DNA from: Pirellulales bacterium
GTDB lineage: Bacteria > Planctomycetota > Planctomycetia > Pirellulales > UBA7805
Assembly: GCA_030751095.1 (NCBI GenBank)
Contig: JASMGX010000014.1
Coordinates: forward strand, 1 to 36,082
Length of the DNA: 36,082 nt
Reading direction: 5' to 3'
Position 1 is the first letter of the stretch, and each line of letters begins with the position of its first letter. Positions 15,702-24,018 of this stretch are shown piece by piece. Both the position numbers and the translations under genes were made by a program. Under the pieces are notes generated by a model. It had not been told where the DNA came from, made no database searches, and worked only from the letters and a program-made list of their open reading frames with translations.

Positions 15702-16745
15702 ATGGGGATCGACCGATCGAGAGCGACTACCGCGGGCTGGGCGTTGGCTATTCTTTGTGCCATTTCGTTGGTGTTCATTTCTGATTGCAAAAAGGCTGCT
15801 GCTGAGAAGAGCGATGATGATCCACCTCGCATTGCGTTTGTGACCAATCAGATTGCCGACTTCTGGAATATTGCCAAGGCGGGCTGTGAAGATGCCCAAA
15901 AAGATTTTGATATCATTGTTGATGTGCGGATGCCGACCGAATCCGAGGTGACCGAACAGAAGCGGATTGTCGAGGATCTTGTGACCAGTGGCGTCGATGC
16001 GATCGCCATCAGTCCGCTCGATGCAGAAAATCAGAAGAAATGGCTCAATGGGATTGCGGCCAAAGTTCCTCTCATTACGCACGATTCGGACGCCCCGGGG
16101 ACAGACCGGATCATGTACATCGGAATGGATAATTATCTCGCCGGACGCAAAGTAGGCGAACTCGTGGAGCAGGCACTGCCGGATGGCGGAGAGGTGATGC
16201 TCTTTATCGGTCGCTTGGAGCAGAACAATTCCCAGCTGCGGCGTCAGGGTGTGATTGATGTACTGCTTGGCCGGGACTCCAGGCCCGAGGACTACGATCC
16301 CGTAGAGGGTGTGTTGGAGGGGGAAAAATATACCATTCTCGGTACCCAGCTCGACCAGGGAAAACAGGATCGCTGCAAGGAAAAGGCGGCCGACTCGCTC
16401 AATGCACATCCCGACATGGATGCGATGGTCTGTCTGTTTGAATACAACCCGCCCGCCTGCATTCAGGCACTCAAACAAGCGGGGAAGCTTGGTCAGATCA
16501 AGCTGGTCGGTTTCGATGAGAACGAGCTAACACTTCAGGCAATCAAGGATGGTGATTGTGTGGGGACGGTGGTGCAAAATCCTTATCGGTACGGGTATGA
16601 GTCGATGAAGGTTCTCAATGCCTTGCTCAAAGGTGATAGGTCGGTGATCCCGGATTCTAAATTTATCGACATCGAGGCCCGCACCATCACCAAGGAGAAT
16701 GTCGATAGTTTCTGGGACGATTTGAAGGCCAAGAAAAGCGGTTAA
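15702..16745 (+). CDS. Sugar-type ABC transporter substrate-binding protein
   Basis: ATG 15702 is chosen: AAAGGG lies about nine bases upstream, whereas the TTG at 15678 lacks a site. The 347-residue product has an N-terminal hydrophobic segment (GWALAILCAISLVFIS) ending in DCKK. Cys29 may be a lipid anchor, although Asp just before Cys is atypical for a lipobox. The mature part is a periplasmic-binding-protein-like I fold of the ribose type: RIAFVTNQIADFWNIAKAGC, VDAIAISPLDAENQKKW, VPLITHDSDAPG, YIGMDNYLAGRKVGEL, GEVMLFIGRLEQNN, and the hinge segment LVGFDENELTLQAIKDGDCVGTV. It is expected to deliver a sugar or sugar-like ligand to the permease encoded downstream. The ligand cannot be predicted from the sequence. 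Confidence 0.92.
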   Translation: MGIDRSRATTAGWALAILCAISLVFISDCKKAAAEKSDDDPPRIAFVTNQIADFWNIAKAGCEDAQKDFDIIVDVRMPTESEVTEQKRIVEDLVTSGVDAIAISPLDAENQKKWLNGIAAKVPLITHDSDAPGTDRIMYIGMDNYLAGRKVGELVEQALPDGGEVMLFIGRLEQNNSQLRRQGVIDVLLGRDSRPEDYDPVEGVLEGEKYTILGTQLDQGKQDRCKEKAADSLNAHPDMDAMVCLFEYNPPACIQALKQAGKLGQIKLVGFDENELTLQAIKDGDCVGTVVQNPYRYGYESMKVLNALLKGDRSVIPDSKFIDIEARTITKENVDSFWDDLKAKKSG

Positions 16746-16825
16746 CACGAGAGCAATGTTCAGGTTGGGCGCACGTCCATGTTTCCGATCCCTAATGTAG
16801 GCCAAGATCCGTAAGGGGGTTTACC

Positions 16826-17176
16826 ATGTTTTTCACCCGCCTGACCACAGCGGCTGTTTTATTTGTTGTTCTTTTCTGCATTTTTTATTTTGGCGGCGGG
16901 ATGTTCCTTGGCGCAGAGGTCGGGATGAAAATGGCAGAGAAAAACAAGCAATCTCTAGCTAGTGATGCTGGTTTCGCAAGGCTCAAACAGGAAGTAAAGC
17001 AGGAGGCGGACAAAGAAGTGGCGGCAGACATCGGTACGATCGCGCTAGTGGCGGTGGTGTTGTCCGGGCTATTCTCCCTGGGACTCACCTTTGGTGGCGC
17101 GTTGCCCTGGTGCCGCAAAAACCGGCCGGCAGTGGCCGGACATAGCTCCGGCGCGATGCCAGACAATACGGCCTAG
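16826..17176 (+). CDS. Small membrane protein with two helices, unknown function
   Basis: A 116-residue protein with a strong ribosome site (AAGGGGG) upstream of the ATG. It has two membrane segments, TTAAVLFVVLFCIFYFGGGM (about 6-27) and a second near residues 70-92 (IGTIALVAVVLSGLFSLGLT). They are joined by a charged helical loop with many Lys/Glu (KQEVKQEADKEV). The C-terminus after PWCRKNRP is short and polar. No family was recognised. It sits between the binding-protein and ATPase genes of the importer and is probably co-transcribed with them, so an accessory role in the transporter is plausible but only inferred from position. Confidence 0.75.
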   Translation: MFFTRLTTAAVLFVVLFCIFYFGGGMFLGAEVGMKMAEKNKQSLASDAGFARLKQEVKQEADKEVAADIGTIALVAVVLSGLFSLGLTFGGALPWCRKNRPAVAGHSSGAMPDNTA

Positions 17177-17337
17177 GTGGTGTGGTTGTTGTGATGGAGG
17201 ACCAAGACGAGAAAACCTAAACCTATCGGATTGCAGTTTTCCCGTCGGTAGTCGGCAGGCTGCGCTCCGTATCGTACTCGCCTCAAGAAGTTCCAAACCC
17301 GGTTCCCAAGCAATTGATCCACTCCCCATTTCCTGCC

Positions 17338-18852
17338 ATGCCCGCAGAAACCGACAAGCCGTTGCTCGAAGTCCGGGCGATTTCCAAGCGGTTCCCCGGC
17401 GTGCGGGCACTTCATACGGTTGACCTCACGCTTCATGAAGGTGAGGTCCTTGCCGTGGTGGGCGAAAATGGGGCCGGCAAGAGCACACTCATGAAGATTC
17501 TCGCCGGGGTGCAGGCTCCCGATGAAGGAGAGATTGTGCTCGATGGCCGTGAGGTCCAGATCGACTCCGTTTCCGAGGCACTCGAGTTGGGTATCGCACT
17601 GATCCACCAGGAGTTGAACCTGGCGGACAACCTCGATATCGGTGCCAATGTCTTTCTCGGTCGGGAGCCGCTCCGCGGTGGTTTGATCGACAACAAGGCA
17701 ATCTACCATCAGAGTTCCCAATATCTTGAAATGGTCGGACTCAAAATCAATCCCCGATGTCTCGTCTCGGAGTTGACGATCGGACAGCAGCAACTGGTAG
17801 AAATTGCCAAAGCCCTCTCGGTCGATGCCCGCATTTTGATTATGGACGAGCCGACCTCCAGCCTCTCGATGCACGAAGCGGAATATCTTTTTGAAGTGAT
17901 CCGATCGCTCCGCGCGCGGGGCGTGAGCATTATTTATATTTCGCATCGTCTGGGTGAGGTTCGCGAGCTGGCCGACCGGGTTGTCGTCTTGCGGGATGGA
18001 GAGAATGCCGGCGAGCTGGCGGACGAGAAAATTTGTCACGACAACCTCGTGCAACTGATGGTAGGCCGCGATGTCTCGCAGTTTTATGCCCGCCAGACTC
18101 ATCCCATCGGTGAGCCAGTCTTGGAGGTTTGCGATCTGGTGACGATGGCCTGGCCGGAGCATCGGCTCAATTTCTCACTGCGGGCAGGAGAAATCGTAGG
18201 GGTTGCGGGACTGATGGGTGCTGGTCGCACGGAGATGTTGCGGGCCATTTTCGGTGTCGATGCGAAATTGAGTGGACAACTTCGACTGGAGGGAGAACCG
18301 TTGGTTGCCGGAAGTGTCGCTCGCTCGATTGAACGTGGTCTGGGCCTGGTGCCGGAGGACCGCAAACGACACGGGATCGTTCTCGAAATGAGCGTGCGAG
18401 AAAATATAGGTTTGGCAGGGCTATCGCGGCACCGCTACCCCGGGGGTTTTTTGAATCGTTCCCAGGAGACGGCCGACACCAAGCAGATGGTCGATACGCT
18501 GAGTATCAAAACGCCCTCGACCCGCCAGATTGTCCGTTACCTGTCGGGCGGCAATCAGCAGAAGGTGGTGATCGGAAAGTGGCTGGCACTGATGCCCCGG
18601 GTACTGTTGCTCGATGAACCGACTCGCGGTATCGATGTTGGGGCCAAGGAAGAAATCTATCGACTGATGGAAGCTCTTGCACAACAGGGTATGGCCATTT
18701 TGTTTGTGAGCAGCGAAATGGAAGAGATTATTGAGATGTCGGATCGAACGCTTGTCCTGCACGAAGGTGCGATTACTGGAGAATTGGCGCGCGATGCGCT
18801 GAGCGAAGAGGCAATCATGCAACTGGCGACAGGTGGAACGCTAGTCGCGTAG
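17338..18852 (+). CDS. Sugar ABC transporter ATP-binding protein, two ATPase domains (RbsA/MglA type)
   Basis: A cytosolic motor subunit with two fused nucleotide-binding domains, as in ribose and galactose importers. Domain 1 has Walker [17 protein letters not shown], signature [15 protein letters not shown], Walker [12 protein letters not shown] and the switch His in ISHRLGE. Domain 2 has the degenerate Walker A typical of this class ([16 protein letters not shown]), signature [16 protein letters not shown] and Walker [17 protein letters not shown]. Asymmetric sites, with domain 1 binding canonically, are usual in the family. Length is about 504 residues, the normal size. ATG 17338 is preferred over TTG 17314; neither has a clear ribosome site. 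The 161 bases before it (17177-17337) hold no gene that I can support. The permease gene starts 17 bases after it. Confidence 0.95.
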   Translation: MPAETDKPLLEVRAISKRFPGVRALHTVDLTLHEGEVLAVVGENGAGKSTLMKILAGVQAPDEGEIVLDGREVQIDSVSEALELGIALIHQELNLADNLDIGANVFLGREPLRGGLIDNKAIYHQSSQYLEMVGLKINPRCLVSELTIGQQQLVEIAKALSVDARILIMDEPTSSLSMHEAEYLFEVIRSLRARGVSIIYISHRLGEVRELADRVVVLRDGENAGELADEKICHDNLVQLMVGRDVSQFYARQTHPIGEPVLEVCDLVTMAWPEHRLNFSLRAGEIVGVAGLMGAGRTEMLRAIFGVDAKLSGQLRLEGEPLVAGSVARSIERGLGLVPEDRKRHGIVLEMSVRENIGLAGLSRHRYPGGFLNRSQETADTKQMVDTLSIKTPSTRQIVRYLSGGNQQKVVIGKWLALMPRVLLLDEPTRGIDVGAKEEIYRLMEALAQQGMAILFVSSEMEEIIEMSDRTLVLHEGAITGELARDALSEEAIMQLATGGTLVA

Positions 18853-18869
18853 CGAGGGTCGATCGGATA

Positions 18870-20447
18870 ATGAACGCAAAGATTTTTGGCATTTTGTCAC
18901 TCTTGATAGCGCTCTGTCTCTATCTGGCCCTGAGTACCGATTCCTTCATGACCGGTAACAATATCGAGAATGTGTTGCGACGGACGGCAACGTATGGAAT
19001 TCTCGGGATAGGTGTCGCCTTTGTCATCATCACCAGTGGAATCGACCTTTCGATCGGCTCGATCGTCTGCCTCTCGGCGAGCCTGCTGGCCGTTTTTCTC
19101 GACGTCGACTACAGGCCTGTTTCAGAAGAGTCGGTGCTTGCGGTTCAGGCCGACCCGCAGCGGATCCTGCTCCCGGCGGGCGATTCGCAGTGGCACGCAG
19201 GGGATCGCGTGCGCTATTACGGAGGCCGGCGTGCGCGGACCGCCCTCTTAAAGATAAAACATGTGGAGCAGACCGAAGCGTCTGTTGACGGGGTCAAAAA
19301 GAAGGTGACGGCGATCGGCCTCGAGGGGGGCATCTCTCGCGACGATACGCACGGTGCGATCGCGAGGATTCATGAGATAACAGCCTTTCAGGACGAAAAA
19401 GCGGATACAGCAGGTACCGGAACAGAGACATCGGTGACGATCGCCGGCGACCATTCGGCGCTCCGCAAGCGGGATAAGCTTACCCTGGTGAACCCAAAGG
19501 GTGGGATTAAAACCATCTCGGTATTGCGATCCGAGCGACAGGGGGAGGCGACGCGAATTGAACTCGATGGGGGATTGGGCAGCGGATTTTCCAAACAGTG
19601 GTCCGCCGTTCCCGTCGCGCGGCAGCAGCGGATGTCGGTCCCCGCAGCGATCGGATTGGTCCTTGCAATCGGTGCACTGCTCGGGATGATCCATGGTCTA
19701 TTCATTACCAAAGCCAACCTGCAACCGTTTGTGGTCACACTTTGCGGACTGCTTATTTACCGAGGCTTTGCCCGCTGGCTCGTGGATGATCAGGTGCAGG
19801 GATTTGGGAATGAATACGACAGTTCACTGGGAATCCTCGCAAACGGAAAACTGGTCCTTTTTTCTTCACCCGACGGGACTCCGGTTTTCGGGATCCCCTA
19901 TATGTTTTTCATCATGGTCATCACGGCTATTCTGGCCGCTATTTTTCTGAACTGGACCATCTGGGGCCGGTATATCCGGGCGCTCGGCCGCAACGAAGAG
20001 GCGGCCCGCTATTCGGGGATCAATACCCACCGTATGATTATTCTGGCCTATATCATTTGTACCGTTCTGGCCACGGTCGGGGGTATGCTCTTTGCGGTCG
20101 ATGCGAATTCCATCTCCCCATCCGGATTTGGAAATTTTTACGAACTCTACGCGATCGCCGCGGCAGTACTCGGGGGTTGTTCGCTGCGTGGCGGAGAAGG
20201 GGGCATCTTTGGTGTCGTGATCGGCACGGCGGTGATGCAGTTGCTCAAGAATCTGATTGTGCTCAAACATATCAATCAGACACTCGAATTTGTGATTATC
20301 GGCGTTGTGCTGCTTGTGGGTGTGACTGCCGATGAACTGATCCGGCGTCTGGTCGCCCGCCGGCGGGCGTTGCGGCAGGCAAAGCGTCTGTTGGAGCAGC
20401 AGGGCACAGAAGAGGCGTTGGCTACAAAACCATCTGATTCAACCTAA
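18870..20447 (+). CDS. Sugar ABC transporter permease (RbsC type) with large inserted domain
   Basis: The membrane-channel subunit of the importer. Conserved RbsC-family segments are present: GIGVAFVIITSGIDLSIGSI (about 46-65), GLFITKANLQPFVVTLCGLL, the cytosolic ATPase-contact loop LGRNEEAARYSGIN, and AAAVLGGCSLRGGEGGIFG near the end. Family members are about 310-350 residues; this one is 525. The excess is a soluble insert of about 175 residues (roughly 79-254, bases 19104-19631) between the third and fourth membrane segments. It is rich in beta-type residues and seems internally duplicated: VTAIGLEGGI near 146 mirrors ATRIELDGGL near 227, each preceded by a Gly-Asp segment. Helix counting with a cytosolic N-terminus puts the insert outside the membrane, facing the binding protein. 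The insert's function is unknown. The redox gene begins 21 bases later. Confidence 0.92.
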   Translation: MNAKIFGILSLLIALCLYLALSTDSFMTGNNIENVLRRTATYGILGIGVAFVIITSGIDLSIGSIVCLSASLLAVFLDVDYRPVSEESVLAVQADPQRILLPAGDSQWHAGDRVRYYGGRRARTALLKIKHVEQTEASVDGVKKKVTAIGLEGGISRDDTHGAIARIHEITAFQDEKADTAGTGTETSVTIAGDHSALRKRDKLTLVNPKGGIKTISVLRSERQGEATRIELDGGLGSGFSKQWSAVPVARQQRMSVPAAIGLVLAIGALLGMIHGLFITKANLQPFVVTLCGLLIYRGFARWLVDDQVQGFGNEYDSSLGILANGKLVLFSSPDGTPVFGIPYMFFIMVITAILAAIFLNWTIWGRYIRALGRNEEAARYSGINTHRMIILAYIICTVLATVGGMLFAVDANSISPSGFGNFYELYAIAAAVLGGCSLRGGEGGIFGVVIGTAVMQLLKNLIVLKHINQTLEFVIIGVVLLVGVTADELIRRLVARRRALRQAKRLLEQQGTEEALATKPSDST

Positions 20448-20468
20448 GTGGCAAGGATAACACGAACG

Positions 20469-22433
20469 ATGAGATCGATCATACGTCACAGAAGCAGATA
20501 TTTGTTGGAGCTTGTATCCATCGGTTTCATGCTCGGATTCTTTGCGGGCGGGCAGCAAGCACCCGCGCAGGAGGAGCCGGACCACGCCAAACACCATCAG
20601 GCCCAAACCGGGAATAACGGCAGCTCCGACGGGCAGGATTCCGGTGAAAAGAACGATGCCAAGAAGGGCAAGGGCAAGATGGGCAAGGGCAAGATGGGCA
20701 AGGGCAAGATGGGCAAGGGCAAAATGGGCAAGGGTAAGGATGATGACGATGACGATGATGATGAGAAGTCCCTGCAGAGCGAAGAGTTGTACCCGCATCT
20801 CATGTCGCTCCCGGAAATGACGCCGGAGGATCGGGCGAGATTGGAAGCGCAAGCCCATCAGCGGATGGTCGACGGAACCTCGCTCATGTCCGAAGGATTC
20901 AACGCATTGTCGTCGGCTGCTTCGGATGACTATGTGGGCATGCAGCGTGCTGCTTCGGCATTGCGCGAGGGAGTGACGCAATTCGAAACCGGACTGGCGA
21001 CCCAACGTGCGATCGTCGAGGGGGTAGCGCCGCGCAATGAAGCGCTTCGTTGGCTAAAACAGGAACTGAGCCTAGCCCCTCCGATAACGGAAGATACGGA
21101 GGGAACGTTGTGGGGAATGGGACTGTTTCACACGTTTGTCATGTTTCTGCTGATCGTTTTCGCCATCACCATGGTCGCCATGTATTACTTCAAGATGCGA
21201 CGCGCATCGACCCTCTTAAAAGCTCTCGCAACGGGCGAGGTGGGTGATGAGAGTCTCGCTCGAGCAACTGCGAGCGCAGCGGACGCGTCTGTAGACAAAC
21301 CAGACACACTCGCATCGATTGAAACGGACTGTTGCCCGTCAGGGACACTGCTGGCCAGTGATGAGTCGGCGCAAGGTTTGTTGCCCTTCGTGAGGCGAAA
21401 GAAGTGCAACCTTAAAGTCGTGGAAATTGTTCAAGAAACACCCGACGTAAAGACCTTTCGGTTGATCTGCTGCCACGGCGGCGCCATCCCCTTTAGCTAC
21501 CTGCCGGGACAGTTTCTTACGGTGACAATGCCCGTAGGCGAGAAACCGATCCGTCGAAGCTATACGATGTCGTCTTCCCCAACGCAGGGATATTACTGCG
21601 AAATTACGGTCAAGCGCGAAGAGAAGGGGCAAGGATCTCGCTACCTGCACGACGTCGTACAGGTAGGAGACGAACTGGTTGTCGAGGCGCCAAGCGGCAG
21701 ATTCACTTTTACGGGCAAAGAGAATGACTCCGTTGTGCTCATTGGCGGTGGCGTCGGGATCACGCCGATGATGAGCGTCACTCGCGCCCTGCTCGACATG
21801 GGATGGGACGGTGAGGTCTATTTCATCGCAGCAGCACGGGATCCCGAATACTTCATCTTCCGATCAGAGCTTCAGCGGTTGCAGGAGCGTTATCCAAATC
21901 TTCATCTGTTCGCTGCAATGAGCCGACTAAAAGAGCCAGTCGACGGATACCGCAGCGGACGATTGTCCAAGGAGTTGCTTGTTGAGTGGGTTCCGGAGAT
22001 CACCACAAAACGGATTCACATCTGCGGATCGCCCTCCATGATGGATTCTACAAAACAAATGCTGTCCGAACTCGGTGTGTCTCAAGAAAACATATACTCG
22101 GAAAACTTTGGCTCCTCCCAGAAGCCACAGGCAAAACCGCAGCCAGAGCAAGCAAGTTCGGCGGCGTCTCCAGATGCCACGGTATCGTTCACAACTTCGG
22201 AAACATCGACCGACCTTCGCGCCGATGAGTCGGTGTTGGAAGCATCGGAACGGATCGGTGTCAACATTGATTATTCATGCCGCGTCGGTGTGTGCGGTGT
22301 CTGCCGCGTTAAGAAACTGGCTGGCGAAGTAACGCAAGAGGTCACCGATGGACTTGAGCCCGGTGACGAAGAAGCTGGGATCATCCTTGCGTGCCAGGCG
22401 AAGTCAAAAGAGGATGTATCCGTCGAGGCTTAA
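20469..22433 (+). CDS. Membrane-anchored NAD(P)H:acceptor reductase with FAD, NAD and [2Fe-2S] domains
   Basis: ATG 20469 lies 12 bases after AAGGA; the frame opens at 20448. The product is 654 residues. Residues 11-33 form a signal or anchor segment ending APAQ. Residues 67-98 are a low-complexity stretch of KGKMG repeats followed by eight Asp. Residues 105-205 are helical with no family that I recognise. A membrane helix spans about 216-241 and is followed by KMRR, placing the rest in the cytosol. The reductase part has the FAD motif RRSYTMSS (362-369), the NAD(P) motif GGGVGITPMMS (426-436) and ICGSPSMMD. A C-terminal plant-type ferredoxin domain has Cys604, Cys609, Cys612 and Cys642 (C-x4-C-x2-C-x29-C). 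This reductase-then-ferredoxin order occurs in PaaE- and Hcr-like enzymes. It is expected to pass electrons from NAD(P)H to the cytochrome b encoded next. Confidence 0.85.
   Translation: MRSIIRHRSRYLLELVSIGFMLGFFAGGQQAPAQEEPDHAKHHQAQTGNNGSSDGQDSGEKNDAKKGKGKMGKGKMGKGKMGKGKMGKGKDDDDDDDDEKSLQSEELYPHLMSLPEMTPEDRARLEAQAHQRMVDGTSLMSEGFNALSSAASDDYVGMQRAASALREGVTQFETGLATQRAIVEGVAPRNEALRWLKQELSLAPPITEDTEGTLWGMGLFHTFVMFLLIVFAITMVAMYYFKMRRASTLLKALATGEVGDESLARATASAADASVDKPDTLASIETDCCPSGTLLASDESAQGLLPFVRRKKCNLKVVEIVQETPDVKTFRLICCHGGAIPFSYLPGQFLTVTMPVGEKPIRRSYTMSSSPTQGYYCEITVKREEKGQGSRYLHDVVQVGDELVVEAPSGRFTFTGKENDSVVLIGGGVGITPMMSVTRALLDMGWDGEVYFIAAARDPEYFIFRSELQRLQERYPNLHLFAAMSRLKEPVDGYRSGRLSKELLVEWVPEITTKRIHICGSPSMMDSTKQMLSELGVSQENIYSENFGSSQKPQAKPQPEQASSAASPDATVSFTTSETSTDLRADESVLEASERIGVNIDYSCRVGVCGVCRVKKLAGEVTQEVTDGLEPGDEEAGIILACQAKSKEDVSVEA
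20670..20738 (+). repeat. 15-bp in-frame tandem repeat encoding KGKMG, then a poly-Asp run
   Basis: AAGGGCAAGATGGGC is present four times (20670-20684, 20685-20699, 20700-20714, and 20715-20729 with one change) plus a partial fifth. It is followed by eight Asp codons (20739-20762), mostly alternating GAT and GAC. Copy number could vary between strains by slippage, since each unit adds exactly five residues. Confidence 0.93.
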
Positions 22434-22446
22434 CAGCGAGCGAGCG

Positions 22447-24009
22447 ATGAGGGAAAAAGAAAAAGTCGTCGCGACTGGGCTTGTGCTCCTGATGCTGATT
22501 CTGTTGTTCGGCTTCATAGTGCATGTTTCGCAGTCGTTTGCCGGCAGTTTCTGGGGTGGCGTACTGGGTGTCAGTGGTTCGCTATTGATGTTTGTTCCTC
22601 TCCTTTACATGGCGGTCAAACGCATCAAGTGGCTCAAGACGCGCGTCACAAAACGAGTTTCCATGAAAACCCTGCTCGCATGGCACATATATGCCGGCAT
22701 TGTCGGACCCATTCTTGTTGTATTGCATTCCGGCCACAAGTTTGAAAGCGCGTTGGGAATCTCGCTGATGACGTTGACAATGATCGTGGTGCTCAGCGGA
22801 TTCGTAGGACGATACCTGATGGCACAGTTTTCTACAGAGATTCGGGAAAAGAAGGCCATGCTCGCCTCGCTCCAAGCCGCCTACTCCCGCGCCCGGACCG
22901 ATCTGGCGCAGAATCCAGCACAGGCAAGTTTGGTACGCTCCTTTTCCGGTATCGCATCTCGATTGATTGGCAGATTTCTTCTGGCGGACGAGACCGCGAC
23001 CGCTTCGCAGACAACGCCATCAATGTTGCTGCGGATAACGGACTCGATTGCGGATGTAGAGTATGCCATCGCGATGCACGAGAAGTTCAAACTGTGGTTT
23101 AGAAAGTGGCTCAAATTGCATATTGTGCTTTCATTCGTGCTCTACGGGTTACTGCTGCTTCACGTCTGGGCTGGAATCCATTTTGGCCTGCGGTGGTTTG
23201 ACTCGTGGACGCCTACGACCTTGAACCGGGGTCCGGTGATCATGACCTCGCCCGAAAAGGCAGAGGAGTTTTCGACCTATTTTGGCCGCGCATTCCAGGA
23301 ATATTGGCGTCCGAGAACCCGCGTGAACGGTATTGAGACAACGGTCTTTGATTATTCCGCAATGGCGGCTGCGGCAAAACGACCCACCTCAAATTTTTCA
23401 CGGGCCGTCGTCGCGCTTAGGCAGACAGATCCATTTCGCTTTAAAACTGCCAACGACGCCAAAGCATTCTGGTTGAATGTCTACAATTTTGGGGCGATGA
23501 GGATTGCAGCGGACAACTACCCCATCAACTCGATTACCGATCGAAAAGTAAGTCTGATCTCGAACCCATGGGGCTTGAACGCTATCGACGTCGGGGGGCG
23601 AGGGTATTCGCTCCGCGAAGTCGAAAAGAATGTTCTTCTGCCAAAATTTGAAGATCCACGTATTGTCTTTGCCGTAAGCTGTGCAGCGGTCAGTTGTCCG
23701 GACCGATCGGACAAGATCTTTAGCGGCAAAGATCTTGACGCGCAGCTTGACGCAATGGTCCGCAGTCTGTTTACAAACCCCGACAAGGGGCTCCGCTTGG
23801 ACCGGGCGAATAAAACACTCACGCTCTCATGGATTATCAAAGCTGACAGAAAATTGTTCGGTAATGGCGAAAAAGAAGGGATCCTACAATTCGTCGAACG
23901 TTACGCTCCGGACGATGTGGTCGATTGGCTTCGTCAAAACCAGAATGACGTCAAGTTAGAGTACTTCAAGCACGATTGGACGCTGAACGATTCGGCGCAA
24001 GCGGATTAG
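22447..24009 (+). CDS. Bis-haem cytochrome b membrane domain fused to DUF547
   Basis: ATG 22447 gives 520 residues and follows the previous stop by 13 bases; an earlier ATG at 22348 lies inside the previous gene. Five membrane segments are seen at about 8-27, 35-57, 76-97, 103-125 and 222-246. Segment 3 has His80 and His94, and segment 5 has His225 and His239. Both pairs have 13 residues between them, the arrangement that holds two stacked haems b in NADPH oxidases and ferric reductases. Positive residues (KRIKWLKTRVTKR at 58-70; the 126-220 loop) place the N-terminus and the long loop in the cytosol, and everything after segment 5 outside. Residues from about 265 to 515 match DUF547: AFWLNVYNFGAMRI, NPWGLNAIDVGGRGYSLREV, VSCAAVSCPDR with Cys412 and Cys417, and YFKHDWTLND. 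DUF547 has no known biochemical activity that I can name. It probably relays electrons outward. Confidence 0.85.
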   Translation: MREKEKVVATGLVLLMLILLFGFIVHVSQSFAGSFWGGVLGVSGSLLMFVPLLYMAVKRIKWLKTRVTKRVSMKTLLAWHIYAGIVGPILVVLHSGHKFESALGISLMTLTMIVVLSGFVGRYLMAQFSTEIREKKAMLASLQAAYSRARTDLAQNPAQASLVRSFSGIASRLIGRFLLADETATASQTTPSMLLRITDSIADVEYAIAMHEKFKLWFRKWLKLHIVLSFVLYGLLLLHVWAGIHFGLRWFDSWTPTTLNRGPVIMTSPEKAEEFSTYFGRAFQEYWRPRTRVNGIETTVFDYSAMAAAAKRPTSNFSRAVVALRQTDPFRFKTANDAKAFWLNVYNFGAMRIAADNYPINSITDRKVSLISNPWGLNAIDVGGRGYSLREVEKNVLLPKFEDPRIVFAVSCAAVSCPDRSDKIFSGKDLDAQLDAMVRSLFTNPDKGLRLDRANKTLTLSWIIKADRKLFGNGEKEGILQFVERYAPDDVVDWLRQNQNDVKLEYFKHDWTLNDSAQAD

Positions 24010-24018
24010 AAGACTGAT

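Noticed and set aside
17177-17337. Tiny ORF starting ATGGAGGACC upstream of the ABC ATPase
   Set aside because: Eight codons only, with no supporting context; it cannot be distinguished from chance.
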